A stretch of 64,000 bases of DNA from Fluctibacter halophilus (GCF_020687825.1 NZ_JAJEWP010000002.1:1-64000), one strand, 5' to 3'; counted from the first letter of the stretch, positions 50,505 through 60,438 are shown. Notes: a model not told the origin generated them from the letters alone. Numbers and translations: made by a program.

Positions 50505-51461
50505 TCAGGGACGTGAAGAAAACGCGTTCCGGTACGCACAGGGGCTGACCGTAAAGTGTCGCTCAAATGCTCGCTTAAAACCGTCGTAGGTGCTGTAGCC
50601 GACACAAGCGCCTATTGCTTTCAGCGCTTGTTCTGAACTCGCCAGTAACTCACAGGCCACCTGCATACGGCATTTCTCCACGTATTGTGCAGGGGTATGA
50701 CCGCTGTGTTGCATAAACCATCGGTGACACTGACGTTCACTCAGATGCAGCTTTTCTGCTAAACGGCTGACACTGATAACTTCACTGACATGGGCTGTGA
50801 TCCAGTCGCTGATAAACGCCATGCGCTCGGTTTTAGGTGTTTGCAGCTGCAACGGATCAGAAAATTGCTTTTGCCCGCCTGCGCGGCGTAAATACACCAC
50901 CAGGTACTTTGCAACATGAAATGCCGCAGCCTTGCCGCAATCCTGCTCAATCAGGCTCAGCGACAAATCAATCCCGGACGTTACGCCTGCCGAAGACCAG
51001 TAGTTACCATCGCGAATGTAAAGCTTGTCCCGTTCTATCTGAAGTTCAGGAAACTGTTGGTGAAAGCTGTCCAGAAAAGCCCAGTGGGTGGCGACACGGG
51101 TGCCTGGTGGCAGACCTGCTCTGGCGGCTAAAAAAGCACCTGTACAGATGGTGACAACCCGTTCGCATCGTGACATCAGTGCAGCCAGATCCGCCAACTG
51201 CTGAGGTGTGATAGTCTCGCTCCTGGCGCCGTTGCCGCCGGGAATGATCAGGGTGTGACAATCGACGATGTTGTATAGGGCCTTGTTGGGTTTCAGTTGC
51301 AAGCCCGCTTCACAGGTTACCGGCGCGGTATCAAACCCGATGGTATCGATATCATAAGCGCCCGCAACGAAGTGGCTGGCTTCGTTGAAGGCAGATTGAG
51401 GGCCTGCCAGATCAAGCAGTTCAACGCCCTGGTAGACCAGTATAGAGATGTTTTTTTTCAC
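50505..51461 (-). CDS. GlxA-family AraC-type transcriptional regulator (318 aa)
   Basis: The N-terminal DJ-1/PfpI-like amidotransferase-fold domain (about 1-190) contains VVTICTGAFLAARAGL with the nucleophile-elbow Cys near residue 106, and LIIPGGNGA. A C-terminal AraC helix-turn-helix pair follows (about 220-315, SVSRLAEKLHLSERQCHRWFMQHSGHTPAQYVEKCRMQ and IGACVGYSTYDGFKRAFERHF). Such regulators control catabolic genes for amines such as glycine betaine, carnitine or arginine. The target is unknown. It shares no operon with its neighbours. Confidence 0.9.
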   Translation of the reverse strand: MKKNISILVYQGVELLDLAGPQSAFNEASHFVAGAYDIDTIGFDTAPVTCEAGLQLKPNKALYNIVDCHTLIIPGGNGARSETITPQQLADLAALMSRCERVVTICTGAFLAARAGLPPGTRVATHWAFLDSFHQQFPELQIERDKLYIRDGNYWSSAGVTSGIDLSLSLIEQDCGKAAAFHVAKYLVVYLRRAGGQKQFSDPLQLQTPKTERMAFISDWITAHVSEVISVSRLAEKLHLSERQCHRWFMQHSGHTPAQYVEKCRMQVACELLASSEQALKAIGACVGYSTYDGFKRAFERHFTVSPCAYRNAFSSRP

Positions 51462-51639
51462 GCCTGATTCCGCTCAGAAGCCTGTCATGCTGCTTAGTCT
51501 ACTATGCCATGACAATGACAGTTATGACTTCAATTCTACCAAATCTGCCATTGGTGTTGCATTTCGTGCGTTGAGGAGGATAACGAGTGGGAGAGGTTAG
51601 TGAAGCAAACGGAGCGTGCTGTAAGAGCAGTAAATGTGA

Positions 51640-51662
51640 CAGCGCCTGCTAAGCAGGCGCTG
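51640..51662. terminator. Perfect hairpin after the PEP-CTERM gene
   Basis: CAGCGCCTGCT-A-AGCAGGCGCTG is an 11-bp perfect inverted repeat, 21 bases beyond the stop of the PEP-CTERM gene. It lacks a T-run on either strand, so it may block exonuclease or act with Rho rather than end transcription alone. Confidence 0.5.
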
Positions 51663-51683
51663 GGAGAAATGGGAACAGGATGA

Positions 51684-52301
51684 TTATTTGGCGCTGCGTT
51701 TGCGCATCAGCCCCATCAGGCCAATCGATAGCGCAAACAGGGCAATCGGCGCCGGCTCTGGTACGTCAACCCGTTGGTTGGCATCCACATACTGGAATTC
51801 AACGCCGTTATCGAAGGACCAACCCCAAAGACTGTCGTTGCCAATAAAAGCGGTACTCAATACGGTGTTATTGCCAGAGCTGAAGGTGTAATTGAACTGG
51901 TATTGATCGAAAATCAGGCCTGCCACACCGTCAATGCCACCGTCTCCCCAGGGACCAAAGTGCACACAGCCTTGCGTCGAGCTGCCACCGGAACTCAGTA
52001 CATTGGCACCATCGTTGGTCATGCTCCAGGTCCAGCTGCCGGTTTGAGTACAGCCGGTTGTGTCGTAAACGTTGGCGTACCATTTGTCGCTAAAGGTTTG
52101 CAGGAACTGCCAGTGGTCACCGGTATCTGCACTCAGGGTAATGTCCAGTGAATCACCGACATTAAAGGCCTGGCCATCCCAGGAAATGCCGCCGTCAAAG
52201 GTAAAGCCTGTGCCGTCGTAAACCAGATCGTAGGTGTACAATGCTGCGCTGGCTGATGCAGTTGCAAAAATCAATGCGGCAGCAATAAACAATTTTTTCA
52301 T
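51684..52301 (-). CDS. PEP-CTERM sorting-domain protein (205 aa)
   Basis: This exported protein has a signal peptide (MKKLFIAAALIFATASASA) followed by ALYTYDLVYDGTGFTFDGGISWDG. Its Gly/Asp/Asn-rich beta body carries an internal disulfide candidate (TTGCTQ and QGCVHF). The canonical C-terminal anchor is VPEPAPIALFALSIGLMGLMRKRSAK: the PEP motif, a hydrophobic helix and a basic tail. ATG 52301 begins the signal peptide and follows GGGGA. The family is processed by exosortase and tied to the cell surface or biofilm. The exosortase gene must be elsewhere. Confidence 0.88.
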   Translation of the reverse strand: MKKLFIAAALIFATASASAALYTYDLVYDGTGFTFDGGISWDGQAFNVGDSLDITLSADTGDHWQFLQTFSDKWYANVYDTTGCTQTGSWTWSMTNDGANVLSSGGSSTQGCVHFGPWGDGGIDGVAGLIFDQYQFNYTFSSGNNTVLSTAFIGNDSLWGWSFDNGVEFQYVDANQRVDVPEPAPIALFALSIGLMGLMRKRSAK

Positions 52302-52607
52302 GGGAGTCCCCTTCTGTTGGGCTTCCATGGCCCTTAAAAAACAGTAGAAAAGCAAACATTGTGCCAATGTTGAAATATTCATATAAATTATAGGGTTGAG
52401 GTTTTATTGGGGCAAGAAATGGCGGCCGGTGTAAAGGTTTATGACAGCGCCGGAGAAGAAAAATACTCGTAAATAAGGCCTGATATTCGGCCATAAAAAA
52501 GAGGCAAGACCATGATCACCCGTGGTTGAGGAGTCGGGGTGAACGATGGCTTGCCTCACAAGACCCGCGCGCAGGAGATGGTCTGTACGCGGGGGACACG
52601 CTAACGG
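52302..52607. other. Intergenic stretch between PEP-CTERM and RND genes
   Basis: This 306-bp region holds the promoter of the PEP-CTERM gene, which is AT-rich around 52360-52400, and the extended terminator of the RND operon (52495-52557). No further gene is seen. Confidence 0.6.
52495..52557 (-). terminator. Extended hairpin terminator of the RND operon
   Basis: GAGGCAAG (52501-52508) pairs with CTTGCCTC (52550-52557). The loop carries an inner stem TCACCC / GGGTGA. On the minus strand six T residues follow. Confidence 0.75.
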
Positions 52608-55600
52608 TTACGCGGCATGTTGCTGCTGGGCATCTTCGTCACTGCGCAGCGGCACCGCCTCTTGTTTGGCCGCACGACGGCGCACAAGGTGATAGAACAG
52701 GGGCGTTAACACCAATCCGAATACGGTGACGCCAATCATGCCCGAGAACACCGCGACACCCATGGCCTGACGCATCTCAGCACCGGCGCCGGTGGACAGC
52801 ACCATCGGCACTACACCCATGATGAAGGCAAAGGATGTCATCAGAATTGGGCGCAATCGCAATCGCGCCGCTTCGGTCAGTGCCTGCATCAACGACAGCC
52901 CTTGCTGCTCCTTCTCTTTGGCGAACTCGACAATCAGAATGGCGTTTTTGGTCGCCAGAGCAACCAGCACAATAAAGCCTATTTGAGTAAATATGTTGTT
53001 GTCACCACCGGACAGGATAACGCCCGTCATGGCTGATAGCAGCGTCATCGGCACAATCAGAATGATGGCCAGCGGCAGGCTCAGGCTTTCATACTGAGCT
53101 GCCAGTACCAGGAACACCAGCAAGACCACTAAAGGGAAAATCAGCATGGTAGTGTTGCCTGCCAGGATTTGCTGGTAAGTCAGGTCGGTCCATTCATAGG
53201 TCATGCCCACCGGCAGGGTTTCTTCAAGGATTTTGGCGATGGCGGCCTGTGCTTCACCAGAGCTGAAGCCCGGCGCTGGCGCACCATTGATTTCTGCTGT
53301 GGTGTAACCGTTGTAGTGCATTACCCGGTCGGGACCGGCACTGTGGGATACACTCACGAACGAGCCCAGCGGGATCATGTCACCCTGGTTGTTGCGCACT
53401 TTCAACTGGCTGATTTGCTCAGGTTCCTGACGGAAGTGCTCAGCAGCCTGGATATTGACCTGATAGGTACGGCCAAATTGGTTGAAATCGTTGACGTACA
53501 ACGACCCCAGGTAAACCTGCAAGGTGTTAAAAATCTCGCTGACTGACACGCCCTGGGTCATGGCTTTTTCGCGGTCGATGCTGACATCCAGTTGCGGCAC
53601 GTTAACCTGATAGCTGGAAAAAATGCCGGTCAATTCCGGGGTCTGCCAGGCTTTGTACAACACTTGCTGGGTTACTTTGTACAATTCCTCATAGCCAAGG
53701 TTGGCACGATCCTGAATTTGCAGTTTGAAACCGCCGATGGTCCCCATTCCCTGTACCGGTGGCGGTGGGAAGATGGCGATGAAGGCATCCTGGATCTGAC
53801 CAAATTGGGCACCCAGGCTACCGGCGATTGCATTGGCGCTGAGTTCTGGGCTCTGACGCTTGTCAAAGTCTTCCAGCGATACAAATACAATGCCGCTGGA
53901 AGGACTGTTGGTAAAACCATTGATGTTGAGGCCCGGAAATGCCACCGCTGATTTCACACCAGGGTGCGCCATGGCAAGCTCGCTCATCTGACGAATCACG
54001 TCTTCGGTGCGGTCCAGGGAGGCGGCATCCGGCAACTGGGCAAAAGACACCAGGTATTGCTTGTCCTGAGAAGGCACATAGCCGGTCGGCGTGGTAGTGA
54101 ACTGACCGTAAGTCAGTGCCAGCAGGCCGGCGTACAGCACCAACATAACCCCACCGGCACGCACAACCTTGGTGACCATAAAGCCGTAGGCCTTTTCACC
54201 CCGTTTAAACAAACGGTTGAAAGGGGCAAACAACCAGCGACCGAACAGGGCGTTCATGCCGCGACTCAGTGCATCGGTATGGGCGGATTTGTCTTTCAGC
54301 AACAGTGCCGACAGGGCAGGGCTGAGGGTCAATGAGTTTATTGCCGAGATCACCGTAGAAATGGTGATGGTCAAGGCAAACTGTTTATAAAACTGTCCGG
54401 TAAGACCTGACATGAAGGCCGTCGGGACAAAGACCGCCGCCAGCACCAGTGTGGTGGCAATGATCGGTCCGGTGACTTCGGTCATGGCTTTCTGGGTAGC
54501 TTTGATGGGAGGCAAACCCTCTTCGATGTTACGCTCAACGTTTTCCACCACCACAATGGCGTCATCCACCACGATGCCGATGGCCAATACCAGACCAAAC
54601 AAGCTCAACGCGTTCAATGAAAAGCCCATCAGGTGCATGATGGCAAAGGTGCCCACCAGTGAAACCGGCACCGCCACCAAGGGGATAATTGATGCGCGCC
54701 AGGTTTGCAGGAACAACACCACCACAAACACCACCAATAAAATCGCTTCCAGCAGGGTTTTTACCACCGCTTCAATGGAGCCGCGCACGAACACCGTAGG
54801 GTCGTAGACAATCCGATAATCGATGCCCGCCGGGAAGTACTCTTTCAGCTCAGCCATCTTGGCGCGCACATTGTCAGAGATTTCAATCGCGTTAGAGCCT
54901 GGCGCCTGGAAAATTGGCAGGGCCACAGCGGTCTGGTTGTCGAGCAGAGAACGCAAGGCATAGAAATCTGCGCCCAGTTCTACCCGGGCGATGTCGGACA
55001 GGTGCACTACCTCGCCATTGGTGCCCACTTTGACGATGATGGCTTTGAACTCTTCCACCGAAGTGAGCCGGCCTTTGACGTTGATCAGCAACTGAAAATC
55101 GCTGTCACCGATCGGCTGGGCACCCAGACTACCTGCGGCAGCCTGTTGATTCTGTTCACGGATGGCGTTTACCACGTCCGAGGTCGTCAGGTTAAGCGCA
55201 GCAACTTTCTGGGGATCCAGCCAGATGCGCATGCTGTATTCGCCAGCACCAAAGGCGCGTACATCACCAATACCGTCAATTGCAGCAAGTTCGTCTTTGA
55301 CGTACAGGTGCGCGTAATTTGACAGATACAACATGTCATATTGGTCGTTCGGTGAGATCAGGTGAACCACCATGGTCAGGTCCGGTGACGATTTTTCAGT
55401 CACCACACCCAAACGTTGTACTTCCTGAGGCAGGCGCGGCAGGGCACGGTCGACCCGGTTTTGTACCAGTGTCTGTGCGCGGTCTACATCGGTGCCGATG
55501 GCAAAGGTTACGGTCAAAGACAAGCGGCCGTCAGACGTGGCCTGCGAGGACATGTACAACATGTCTTCGGTGCCTTTGAGCTCCTGCTCAAGAGGGGTGG

Positions 55601-55790
55601 CAACGGTCTCTGCAATGACTTTGGGGTTGGCGCCCGGATAGGAAGCACTGACCACCACGGTGGGCGGCACTACTTCGGGGTATTCTGTGACAGGCAACTG
55701 CCACACTGCCAGTGCGCCGGCGATGAAAATCATCAGGCTCAGTACGCTGGCAAAAATGGGACGGTGGATAAAGAATCGGGAGATGTTCAT
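52608..55790 (-). CDS. RND multidrug efflux pump, AcrB/MexB type (HAE1 family, 1060 aa)
   Basis: This inner-membrane proton antiporter exports drugs, dyes or bile-type compounds through a tripartite system. The start MNISRFFIHRPIFASVLSLMIFIAGALAVWQLPVTEYPEV, the GLVLAIGIVVDDAIVVVENVERNIEEG helix-4 segment with the Asp-Asp relay near residue 407, and AIMAQ-type repeats at the second half (QIGFIVLVALATKNAILIVEFAKE) are those of HAE1 pumps. ATG 55790 lies one base after the adaptor stop, so the two genes are cotranslated. No TolC-type outer-membrane gene follows, so the channel must be supplied elsewhere. Confidence 0.95.
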   Translation of the reverse strand: MNISRFFIHRPIFASVLSLMIFIAGALAVWQLPVTEYPEVVPPTVVVSASYPGANPKVIAETVATPLEQELKGTEDMLYMSSQATSDGRLSLTVTFAIGTDVDRAQTLVQNRVDRALPRLPQEVQRLGVVTEKSSPDLTMVVHLISPNDQYDMLYLSNYAHLYVKDELAAIDGIGDVRAFGAGEYSMRIWLDPQKVAALNLTTSDVVNAIREQNQQAAAGSLGAQPIGDSDFQLLINVKGRLTSVEEFKAIIVKVGTNGEVVHLSDIARVELGADFYALRSLLDNQTAVALPIFQAPGSNAIEISDNVRAKMAELKEYFPAGIDYRIVYDPTVFVRGSIEAVVKTLLEAILLVVFVVVLFLQTWRASIIPLVAVPVSLVGTFAIMHLMGFSLNALSLFGLVLAIGIVVDDAIVVVENVERNIEEGLPPIKATQKAMTEVTGPIIATTLVLAAVFVPTAFMSGLTGQFYKQFALTITISTVISAINSLTLSPALSALLLKDKSAHTDALSRGMNALFGRWLFAPFNRLFKRGEKAYGFMVTKVVRAGGVMLVLYAGLLALTYGQFTTTPTGYVPSQDKQYLVSFAQLPDAASLDRTEDVIRQMSELAMAHPGVKSAVAFPGLNINGFTNSPSSGIVFVSLEDFDKRQSPELSANAIAGSLGAQFGQIQDAFIAIFPPPPVQGMGTIGGFKLQIQDRANLGYEELYKVTQQVLYKAWQTPELTGIFSSYQVNVPQLDVSIDREKAMTQGVSVSEIFNTLQVYLGSLYVNDFNQFGRTYQVNIQAAEHFRQEPEQISQLKVRNNQGDMIPLGSFVSVSHSAGPDRVMHYNGYTTAEINGAPAPGFSSGEAQAAIAKILEETLPVGMTYEWTDLTYQQILAGNTTMLIFPLVVLLVFLVLAAQYESLSLPLAIILIVPMTLLSAMTGVILSGGDNNIFTQIGFIVLVALATKNAILIVEFAKEKEQQGLSLMQALTEAARLRLRPILMTSFAFIMGVVPMVLSTGAGAEMRQAMGVAVFSGMIGVTVFGLVLTPLFYHLVRRRAAKQEAVPLRSDEDAQQQHAA

Positions 55791-55791
55791 C

Positions 55792-57039
55792 TTAGCCCCC
55801 TGTTCCCGGTTGTTGCGACTGGGCTTGCGCTGTGGTGCTGACATCGGTACGTTGCGCGTCCAGAATCGCTTGCTCAGCATGCAGCGCCGCAAGGGTTTGT
55901 TCCGACGTCATATCCACCGGATTGGCCGTGATCGGCGTGCCTGGGCGCACCCGCTGCAGCCCGTTGACGACAATGGTGTCACCGGCGTTAAGTCCGGATT
56001 CGATAATGCGTAGCCCGTGGACTTTCTCGCCCAGGGTTACCGCCCGATACTGCACCGTGTTGCTGTCGTCCACAACGAGCACAAACTTATTGTTCAGATC
56101 GGTGCCAATGGCGCGCTCATTGATCAGGATGCCGGTGTAGCTGGCGCTGCCAGTCACCCGTAGACGGGCAAACAGGCCTGGCAACAACTGACCGTCCTGA
56201 TTGTTAAATACGGCACGCACACGGATGGTACCGGTCTGGGGGTTGACCCGGTTGTCGATGAAATCAATGTTGCCCTGATAAGGATAATCCTGGTTGTTGA
56301 CCAGTCCCATAAACACGGTACTGGCGCCATCACGGAGGTCGTCGTGTTGGGCGGCTTTGGCCAGTTCGGCATATTTCAGATAGCTGGCTTCATCGGCATC
56401 GAAGTAAGCGTACACTTCGTCTGTGGACACAATAGTGGTCAGCACAGTGTCGCCCGCAGTGACATAATTTCCTTGCGTTACAATGGCCCGTGAAACTCGA
56501 CCACTGATGGGCGCTTTGACATGGGTGTAGCTGAGGTTCAGCTTGGCAATGTCCAGTTGTGCCTGCAGCGCACTGACACTGGCTTTGGCTTGCTCGCGGC
56601 GGGATGCCCGTGCATCTAGCGTCTCGGTGGCAATGGCATTGGTTTTTGCCAGGGTGACGGCCCGTTCATGGTCGCGCTTGGCCAGTGCCAGCTCACTTTC
56701 AGCGCGAGCCAAATCGGCTTCCAGGCGCTTGACCTGGGCTTTGAACGGACGATTGTCAATGAAGAACAGTGGCTCTCCTTGCTTGACCAGCGCACCTTCC
56801 TCGAAATTGGTGAAGTCGATGTAGCCGGATACGCGGGGACGTAATTCAACAGTCTGTGGGGCTTGCAAACGGCCGGTGTAGCTGTCCCATTCGGTCAGCC
56901 GCTCTTCGATCACGGTGGCAACATCGACAGTCGGTGCAGACTGCGGTGCCTGCTGAACCTGCGACTCGCTTTCACAGGCAGAGAGTGTCAGCAGGCCGAC
57001 ACTGATAATAAATACTGAAAAAAGATGACGGGATTTCAT
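55792..57039 (-). CDS. RND efflux periplasmic adaptor (membrane fusion protein), lipoprotein, 415 aa
   Basis: This AcrA/MexA-type adaptor links the inner-membrane pump to an outer-membrane channel. The lipobox LSAC gives a lipidated Cys near residue 21. The barrel-sandwich start LRPRVSGYIDFTNFEEGALVKQGEPLFFIDNRPF, a long helical hairpin (about 95-165), the return strand THVKAPISGRVSRAIVTQGNYV and the beta-barrel follow in family order. It is the first gene of the operon. The divergent LysR gene lies across a 123-bp AT-rich promoter region. Confidence 0.94.
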   Translation of the reverse strand: MKSRHLFSVFIISVGLLTLSACESESQVQQAPQSAPTVDVATVIEERLTEWDSYTGRLQAPQTVELRPRVSGYIDFTNFEEGALVKQGEPLFFIDNRPFKAQVKRLEADLARAESELALAKRDHERAVTLAKTNAIATETLDARASRREQAKASVSALQAQLDIAKLNLSYTHVKAPISGRVSRAIVTQGNYVTAGDTVLTTIVSTDEVYAYFDADEASYLKYAELAKAAQHDDLRDGASTVFMGLVNNQDYPYQGNIDFIDNRVNPQTGTIRVRAVFNNQDGQLLPGLFARLRVTGSASYTGILINERAIGTDLNNKFVLVVDDSNTVQYRAVTLGEKVHGLRIIESGLNAGDTIVVNGLQRVRPGTPITANPVDMTSEQTLAALHAEQAILDAQRTDVSTTAQAQSQQPGTGG

Positions 57040-57162
57040 CTTGGGCTCCTCAACGCTTTTTGATGGAGCGCATTATGGACTTGTCAATAACATAAAAAAA
57101 ATTATTATTTAGTATGCTATATATTTTATAATGTGATGTATTGCGTCTTTGTGGAGATCCCA

Positions 57163-58182
57163 ATGCGACCCCAGGAACTGAACTTACTCATGGTGTTTGA
57201 TGCCATCATGACAGAACGCTCGATAACCCGGGCTGCCGATCGTCTGGCGATGACCCAGCCGGCAGTATCCAACGCCGTCAGCCGTATGCGCACGGCCTGG
57301 AAGGATGACTTGTTTGTGAAGGACGGGCGCAATATTAAACCGACGGTGTATGCGCAAAACCTCTGGAGTCAGGTGCGCGAACCTTTGATGAGCCTGACCG
57401 ATGCCATCGATCCACAGCAGTTCGATCCGGGTTCTGCGCGACGTACTTTCCGCATTGCGGTGGCCGATGTGGTGGTGGACATGGCGTGGTCATCGATGCG
57501 TCAACTGATTGAACGAGATGCACCAGGCATCAACCTGTATGCCATTCCGTATACCATTGCGGGCGGCGATCAAATGTTGGAAGAGGCAGAAGTTGATCTC
57601 GTGATTGGTGCGTCCAGCGTCCTGTCGCCGTCGTTCAGAAATGATTACCTTCTCACGCCGATCTATGTGTGTGCGATGCGCCCGGAACATATGTTGGCCA
57701 AGGAGAATCTGTCGCTGGAGGAGTTTGTTGCTGCCGACCACCTGTTGGTTTCATTGTCCGGTGACACGACCGGTTACACGGATCAGGCGCTGCTGGAATA
57801 TGGACTAAAACGCCGTATTGCATGCACCGTTAATCACTTTTCCGCTGTGCCGAAGCTGTTGCTCAACAGCAACCTGATTTCGGTGGTACCGATTTCCGGT
57901 ATTTCCCAAGCGCTGGTGTCAGGTGAATTGGCTGCCACCAAGCCGCCGGTAGACATTACCGGGCAGCAGATTGGCATGGTCTGGCACAAACGTCAGGACA
58001 ATGACGCGGGCCTGTTGTGGCTGCGTCAGCATCTGAAGCGCATTATCACCCATGAAATGCAAACGCTGACTGCCCAGGTACTCAATCGCTTGTGCAAGAA
58101 CAAAGGTCCTGATTGCGCGAATGCAGCTAACGCGATGTCTTCGATTACCCAAGGGATAAAAAAATCCACCCGGGTTGAATGA
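57163..58182 (+). CDS. LysR-family transcriptional regulator (339 aa)
   Basis: The N-terminal winged helix reads LNLLMVFDAIMTERSITRAADRLAMTQPAVSNAVSRMRTAWKDDLFVKDGRNIKPT (about residues 5-60), followed by an effector-binding domain of periplasmic-binding-protein fold. It is of the NodD/LinR-like type that begins MRPQELNLLMVFDAI. A C-terminal extension of about 30 residues is unusual. ATG 57163 follows GGAGA. The divergent position next to the RND operon makes that operon the likely target, with an aromatic or xenobiotic effector. Confidence 0.9.
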   Translation: MRPQELNLLMVFDAIMTERSITRAADRLAMTQPAVSNAVSRMRTAWKDDLFVKDGRNIKPTVYAQNLWSQVREPLMSLTDAIDPQQFDPGSARRTFRIAVADVVVDMAWSSMRQLIERDAPGINLYAIPYTIAGGDQMLEEAEVDLVIGASSVLSPSFRNDYLLTPIYVCAMRPEHMLAKENLSLEEFVAADHLLVSLSGDTTGYTDQALLEYGLKRRIACTVNHFSAVPKLLLNSNLISVVPISGISQALVSGELAATKPPVDITGQQIGMVWHKRQDNDAGLLWLRQHLKRIITHEMQTLTAQVLNRLCKNKGPDCANAANAMSSITQGIKKSTRVE

Positions 58183-58276
58183 TTTTTCATGGTTAAGCGG
58201 TCTGTTTAATGGGATAAACGGGGTGGTCGAACCGCCCCCCAGCGACTATCTTTAAAGAAGGTTGCAGGAGATCGTC

Positions 58277-59440
58277 ATGAAGTTGTTCACTGTAGTACTG
58301 GCCCTCGTTTGGCTTGCAGGATGCGCCTCAACCAGACAGGAGTTCACGGTAAGCCCTTCTACCTTGCTCAATGATGCAGCATTCAGCGGCTATGAGCGGG
58401 TAAACATTGAGTCTGAAGCCGATGTGTTTGGCCTGGATGCTGAAGCTAAGGCCTTTGTTGCCAAAGCCATTAACCCCATGCATGACCCCACCGAGCAGAT
58501 GGAAGATCTGGTGGAGGCCATCTTTGATCGCGCCGATTTAAACCTGTTGTACATGGGCGCGGCCAACACCACGGCGACCCAGACATTTCACAATCAGGCG
58601 GCCAATTGTCTGTCGTTATCGATCATGACCTACGCATTGGCCAAAGAGGCCGGTTTTGCGGTCAAGTTTCAGGACATAGAGATCCCAGAGTACTGGACCC
58701 GTCGGGATGGGTTTAGCCTCCTCAATGGGCACATTAACCTGCGTCTGATGCCTCAACATATTGGTAACGTCATTAACCTGCTGGAAACCGGCTACGAGGT
58801 CGATTTCGACCCACAAGCACCGCGCCAGCATTTTCCCAAGCGCCTGGTCGGCCGTGATACCGTGCTGGCGATGTTTTACAACAACAAAGGCGCTGACGCG
58901 CTGGTCAACGAAGACTATAAGCGTGCATACGCTTATTTTCGCGCTGCGGCATTGACCAAGCCGACATTCGATTCTGTATGGGTCAATCTGGCCATTTTGT
59001 ACCGTATGACCGAGCATTATGGATTGTCGGAGAAAGCCTATGAAGTGGCCTTGAAACTTGATCCTGAAAACCTTACTGCGATGGAAAACCTGGCATTTCT
59101 GTATGCCAATACAGGTCGCCAGCAGCAGGCCGAAGAACTGGAAGCGGTGGTAGAACGCCGTCGCGTTAATAACCCGTTCTACCACTTTATTCTCGGTGAG
59201 CAGGCGTTCGATGAAGGTCAATTGGACGAAGCGTTATCACACTATCGTGATGCCTTGCGCCTGGATAAAAGCCGTCATGAAATCTATTTTGGCTTGGCCA
59301 AAACCTATTTTCAGATGGGCGATATCAGCCGTAGTGCCCGCTACTTCAAGCAAGCCAGTATGAAGGCCTTTACCGCTGAAGATCGCCACCGTTACAACGG
59401 TAAGCTTGATTTGTTGACCCAACGACATGCGTCGTTGTAG
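58277..59440 (+). CDS. TPR-repeat lipoprotein (387 aa)
   Basis: The lipobox LAGC places a lipid anchor at about residue 16. The N-terminal ~150 residues contain a transglutaminase-like or DUF-type segment around NQAANCLSLSIMTYALAKEAGFAVKFQDIEIPEYW (a Cys in a helical start). The C-terminal half has tetratricopeptide repeats (for example about 205-240, 243-275, 300-335). ATG 58277 follows CAGGAG. It overlaps the M28 peptidase gene by 14 bases and is probably made with it. The transglutaminase-like core plus TPR suggests a cell-envelope assembly factor, but the function is not known. Confidence 0.8.
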   Translation: MKLFTVVLALVWLAGCASTRQEFTVSPSTLLNDAAFSGYERVNIESEADVFGLDAEAKAFVAKAINPMHDPTEQMEDLVEAIFDRADLNLLYMGAANTTATQTFHNQAANCLSLSIMTYALAKEAGFAVKFQDIEIPEYWTRRDGFSLLNGHINLRLMPQHIGNVINLLETGYEVDFDPQAPRQHFPKRLVGRDTVLAMFYNNKGADALVNEDYKRAYAYFRAAALTKPTFDSVWVNLAILYRMTEHYGLSEKAYEVALKLDPENLTAMENLAFLYANTGRQQQAEELEAVVERRRVNNPFYHFILGEQAFDEGQLDEALSHYRDALRLDKSRHEIYFGLAKTYFQMGDISRSARYFKQASMKAFTAEDRHRYNGKLDLLTQRHASL

Positions 59441-60380
59441 CGTCCTTGGGGCGGCGTTGCTGGCAGGACTGATAGCCCCAGCGACCTATGGCCGTTGCCT
59501 CAGCACTGAGTCTCTGGCGCCCCTTGACGCACAGGCGCCGTGGCAGGATTTGACCACCTTGGCCAGCCTGCCCATGGCGGGACGTAAGAACCAAACCCCG
59601 GGGGCGGAAAAAGCCCGACAGTATCTGCAGGAACGCTATGCGCAAATCGGCGTTAGTGCGTTTGAGCAACTGCCGGACTACCTCCAGTCGTTTTCCCATC
59701 AACTATTGCTCGGTGAGGTTTCTGGCACTAATGTGGTGGGCTACATACCGGGCCTTCAGCCGGCCAGTGGTTTTATTGTTGTAACCGCGCATTACGACCA
59801 TCTGGGTACGAAAGGCAGCAAGGTCTATCGTGGCGCAGACGACAACGCATCGGGGGTCGCGGGGTTGTTGGCGCTGGCAACAGCGGCCGCCAAAGCACCA
59901 TTGCAGCACAATGTGTTGTTGCTGGCGACGGATGCCGAGGAAAATGGCTTGTACGGCGCCCGAGCCTTTATTCAGCAGTCACCGGTGGACGCAGACCATT
60001 TGGTTGCCAATCTCAATCTGGACATGATCGCCCAAGGGGGTCATGACAATCGCTTGTATGTCTTCGGTCACCGACGTAATCGACAGTTTCGTGCGATGTT
60101 GGAGGAGCTGACGGTTCCCGAAGGATTGTGTCTGTCGACCATGGGGAAATCCCGTCGATTTGGCCGCTTTGAGCCGCGAGCCCCCGACTGGCGGCGGGCC
60201 AGTGACCACTATGAATTTGATAAAGCCGGGATCCCTTACCTGTATCTTGGTGTGGATGTGCACCCCGACTACCATACCCCTGAGGACGGGCCGGAGAACC
60301 TGTCGAAAAGCTTCTATCTGGATGCCGTGACGGCAGCATGGCAGGTGTTGGTGGGGATGGATAAGACGTTGTCACTGTAG
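59427..60380 (+). CDS. M28-family zinc aminopeptidase, exported (317 aa)
   Basis: This is a di-zinc exopeptidase. Metal ligands and catalytic residues are present in order: HYDHLG (near 122-127), GADDNASGVAGLL (Asp, near 136), DAEENGLYG (Glu-Glu, near 168), LNLDMIAQGG (Asp) and HTPEDGPENL (His near 286). An N-terminal signal segment (CSVLGAALLAGLIAPATYG) exports it. The substrate is likely the N-terminus of short peptides. The start lies within the end of the TPR lipoprotein gene, so translation is coupled. A bidirectional terminator follows. Confidence 0.9.
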   Translation: MRRCSVLGAALLAGLIAPATYGRCLSTESLAPLDAQAPWQDLTTLASLPMAGRKNQTPGAEKARQYLQERYAQIGVSAFEQLPDYLQSFSHQLLLGEVSGTNVVGYIPGLQPASGFIVVTAHYDHLGTKGSKVYRGADDNASGVAGLLALATAAAKAPLQHNVLLLATDAEENGLYGARAFIQQSPVDADHLVANLNLDMIAQGGHDNRLYVFGHRRNRQFRAMLEELTVPEGLCLSTMGKSRRFGRFEPRAPDWRRASDHYEFDKAGIPYLYLGVDVHPDYHTPEDGPENLSKSFYLDAVTAAWQVLVGMDKTLSL

Positions 60381-60393
60381 CGTCCGGCAACAT

Positions 60394-60421
60394 AAAAAAG
60401 GAGGCCTATGGCCTCCTTTTT
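60394..60421. terminator. Bidirectional terminator
   Basis: The stem GGAGGCC / GGCCTCC with loop TAT is flanked by six A and five T residues, between the convergent M28 and oxygenase genes. Confidence 0.92.
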
Positions 60422-60438
60422 CAGTGTAATGGGATGGT

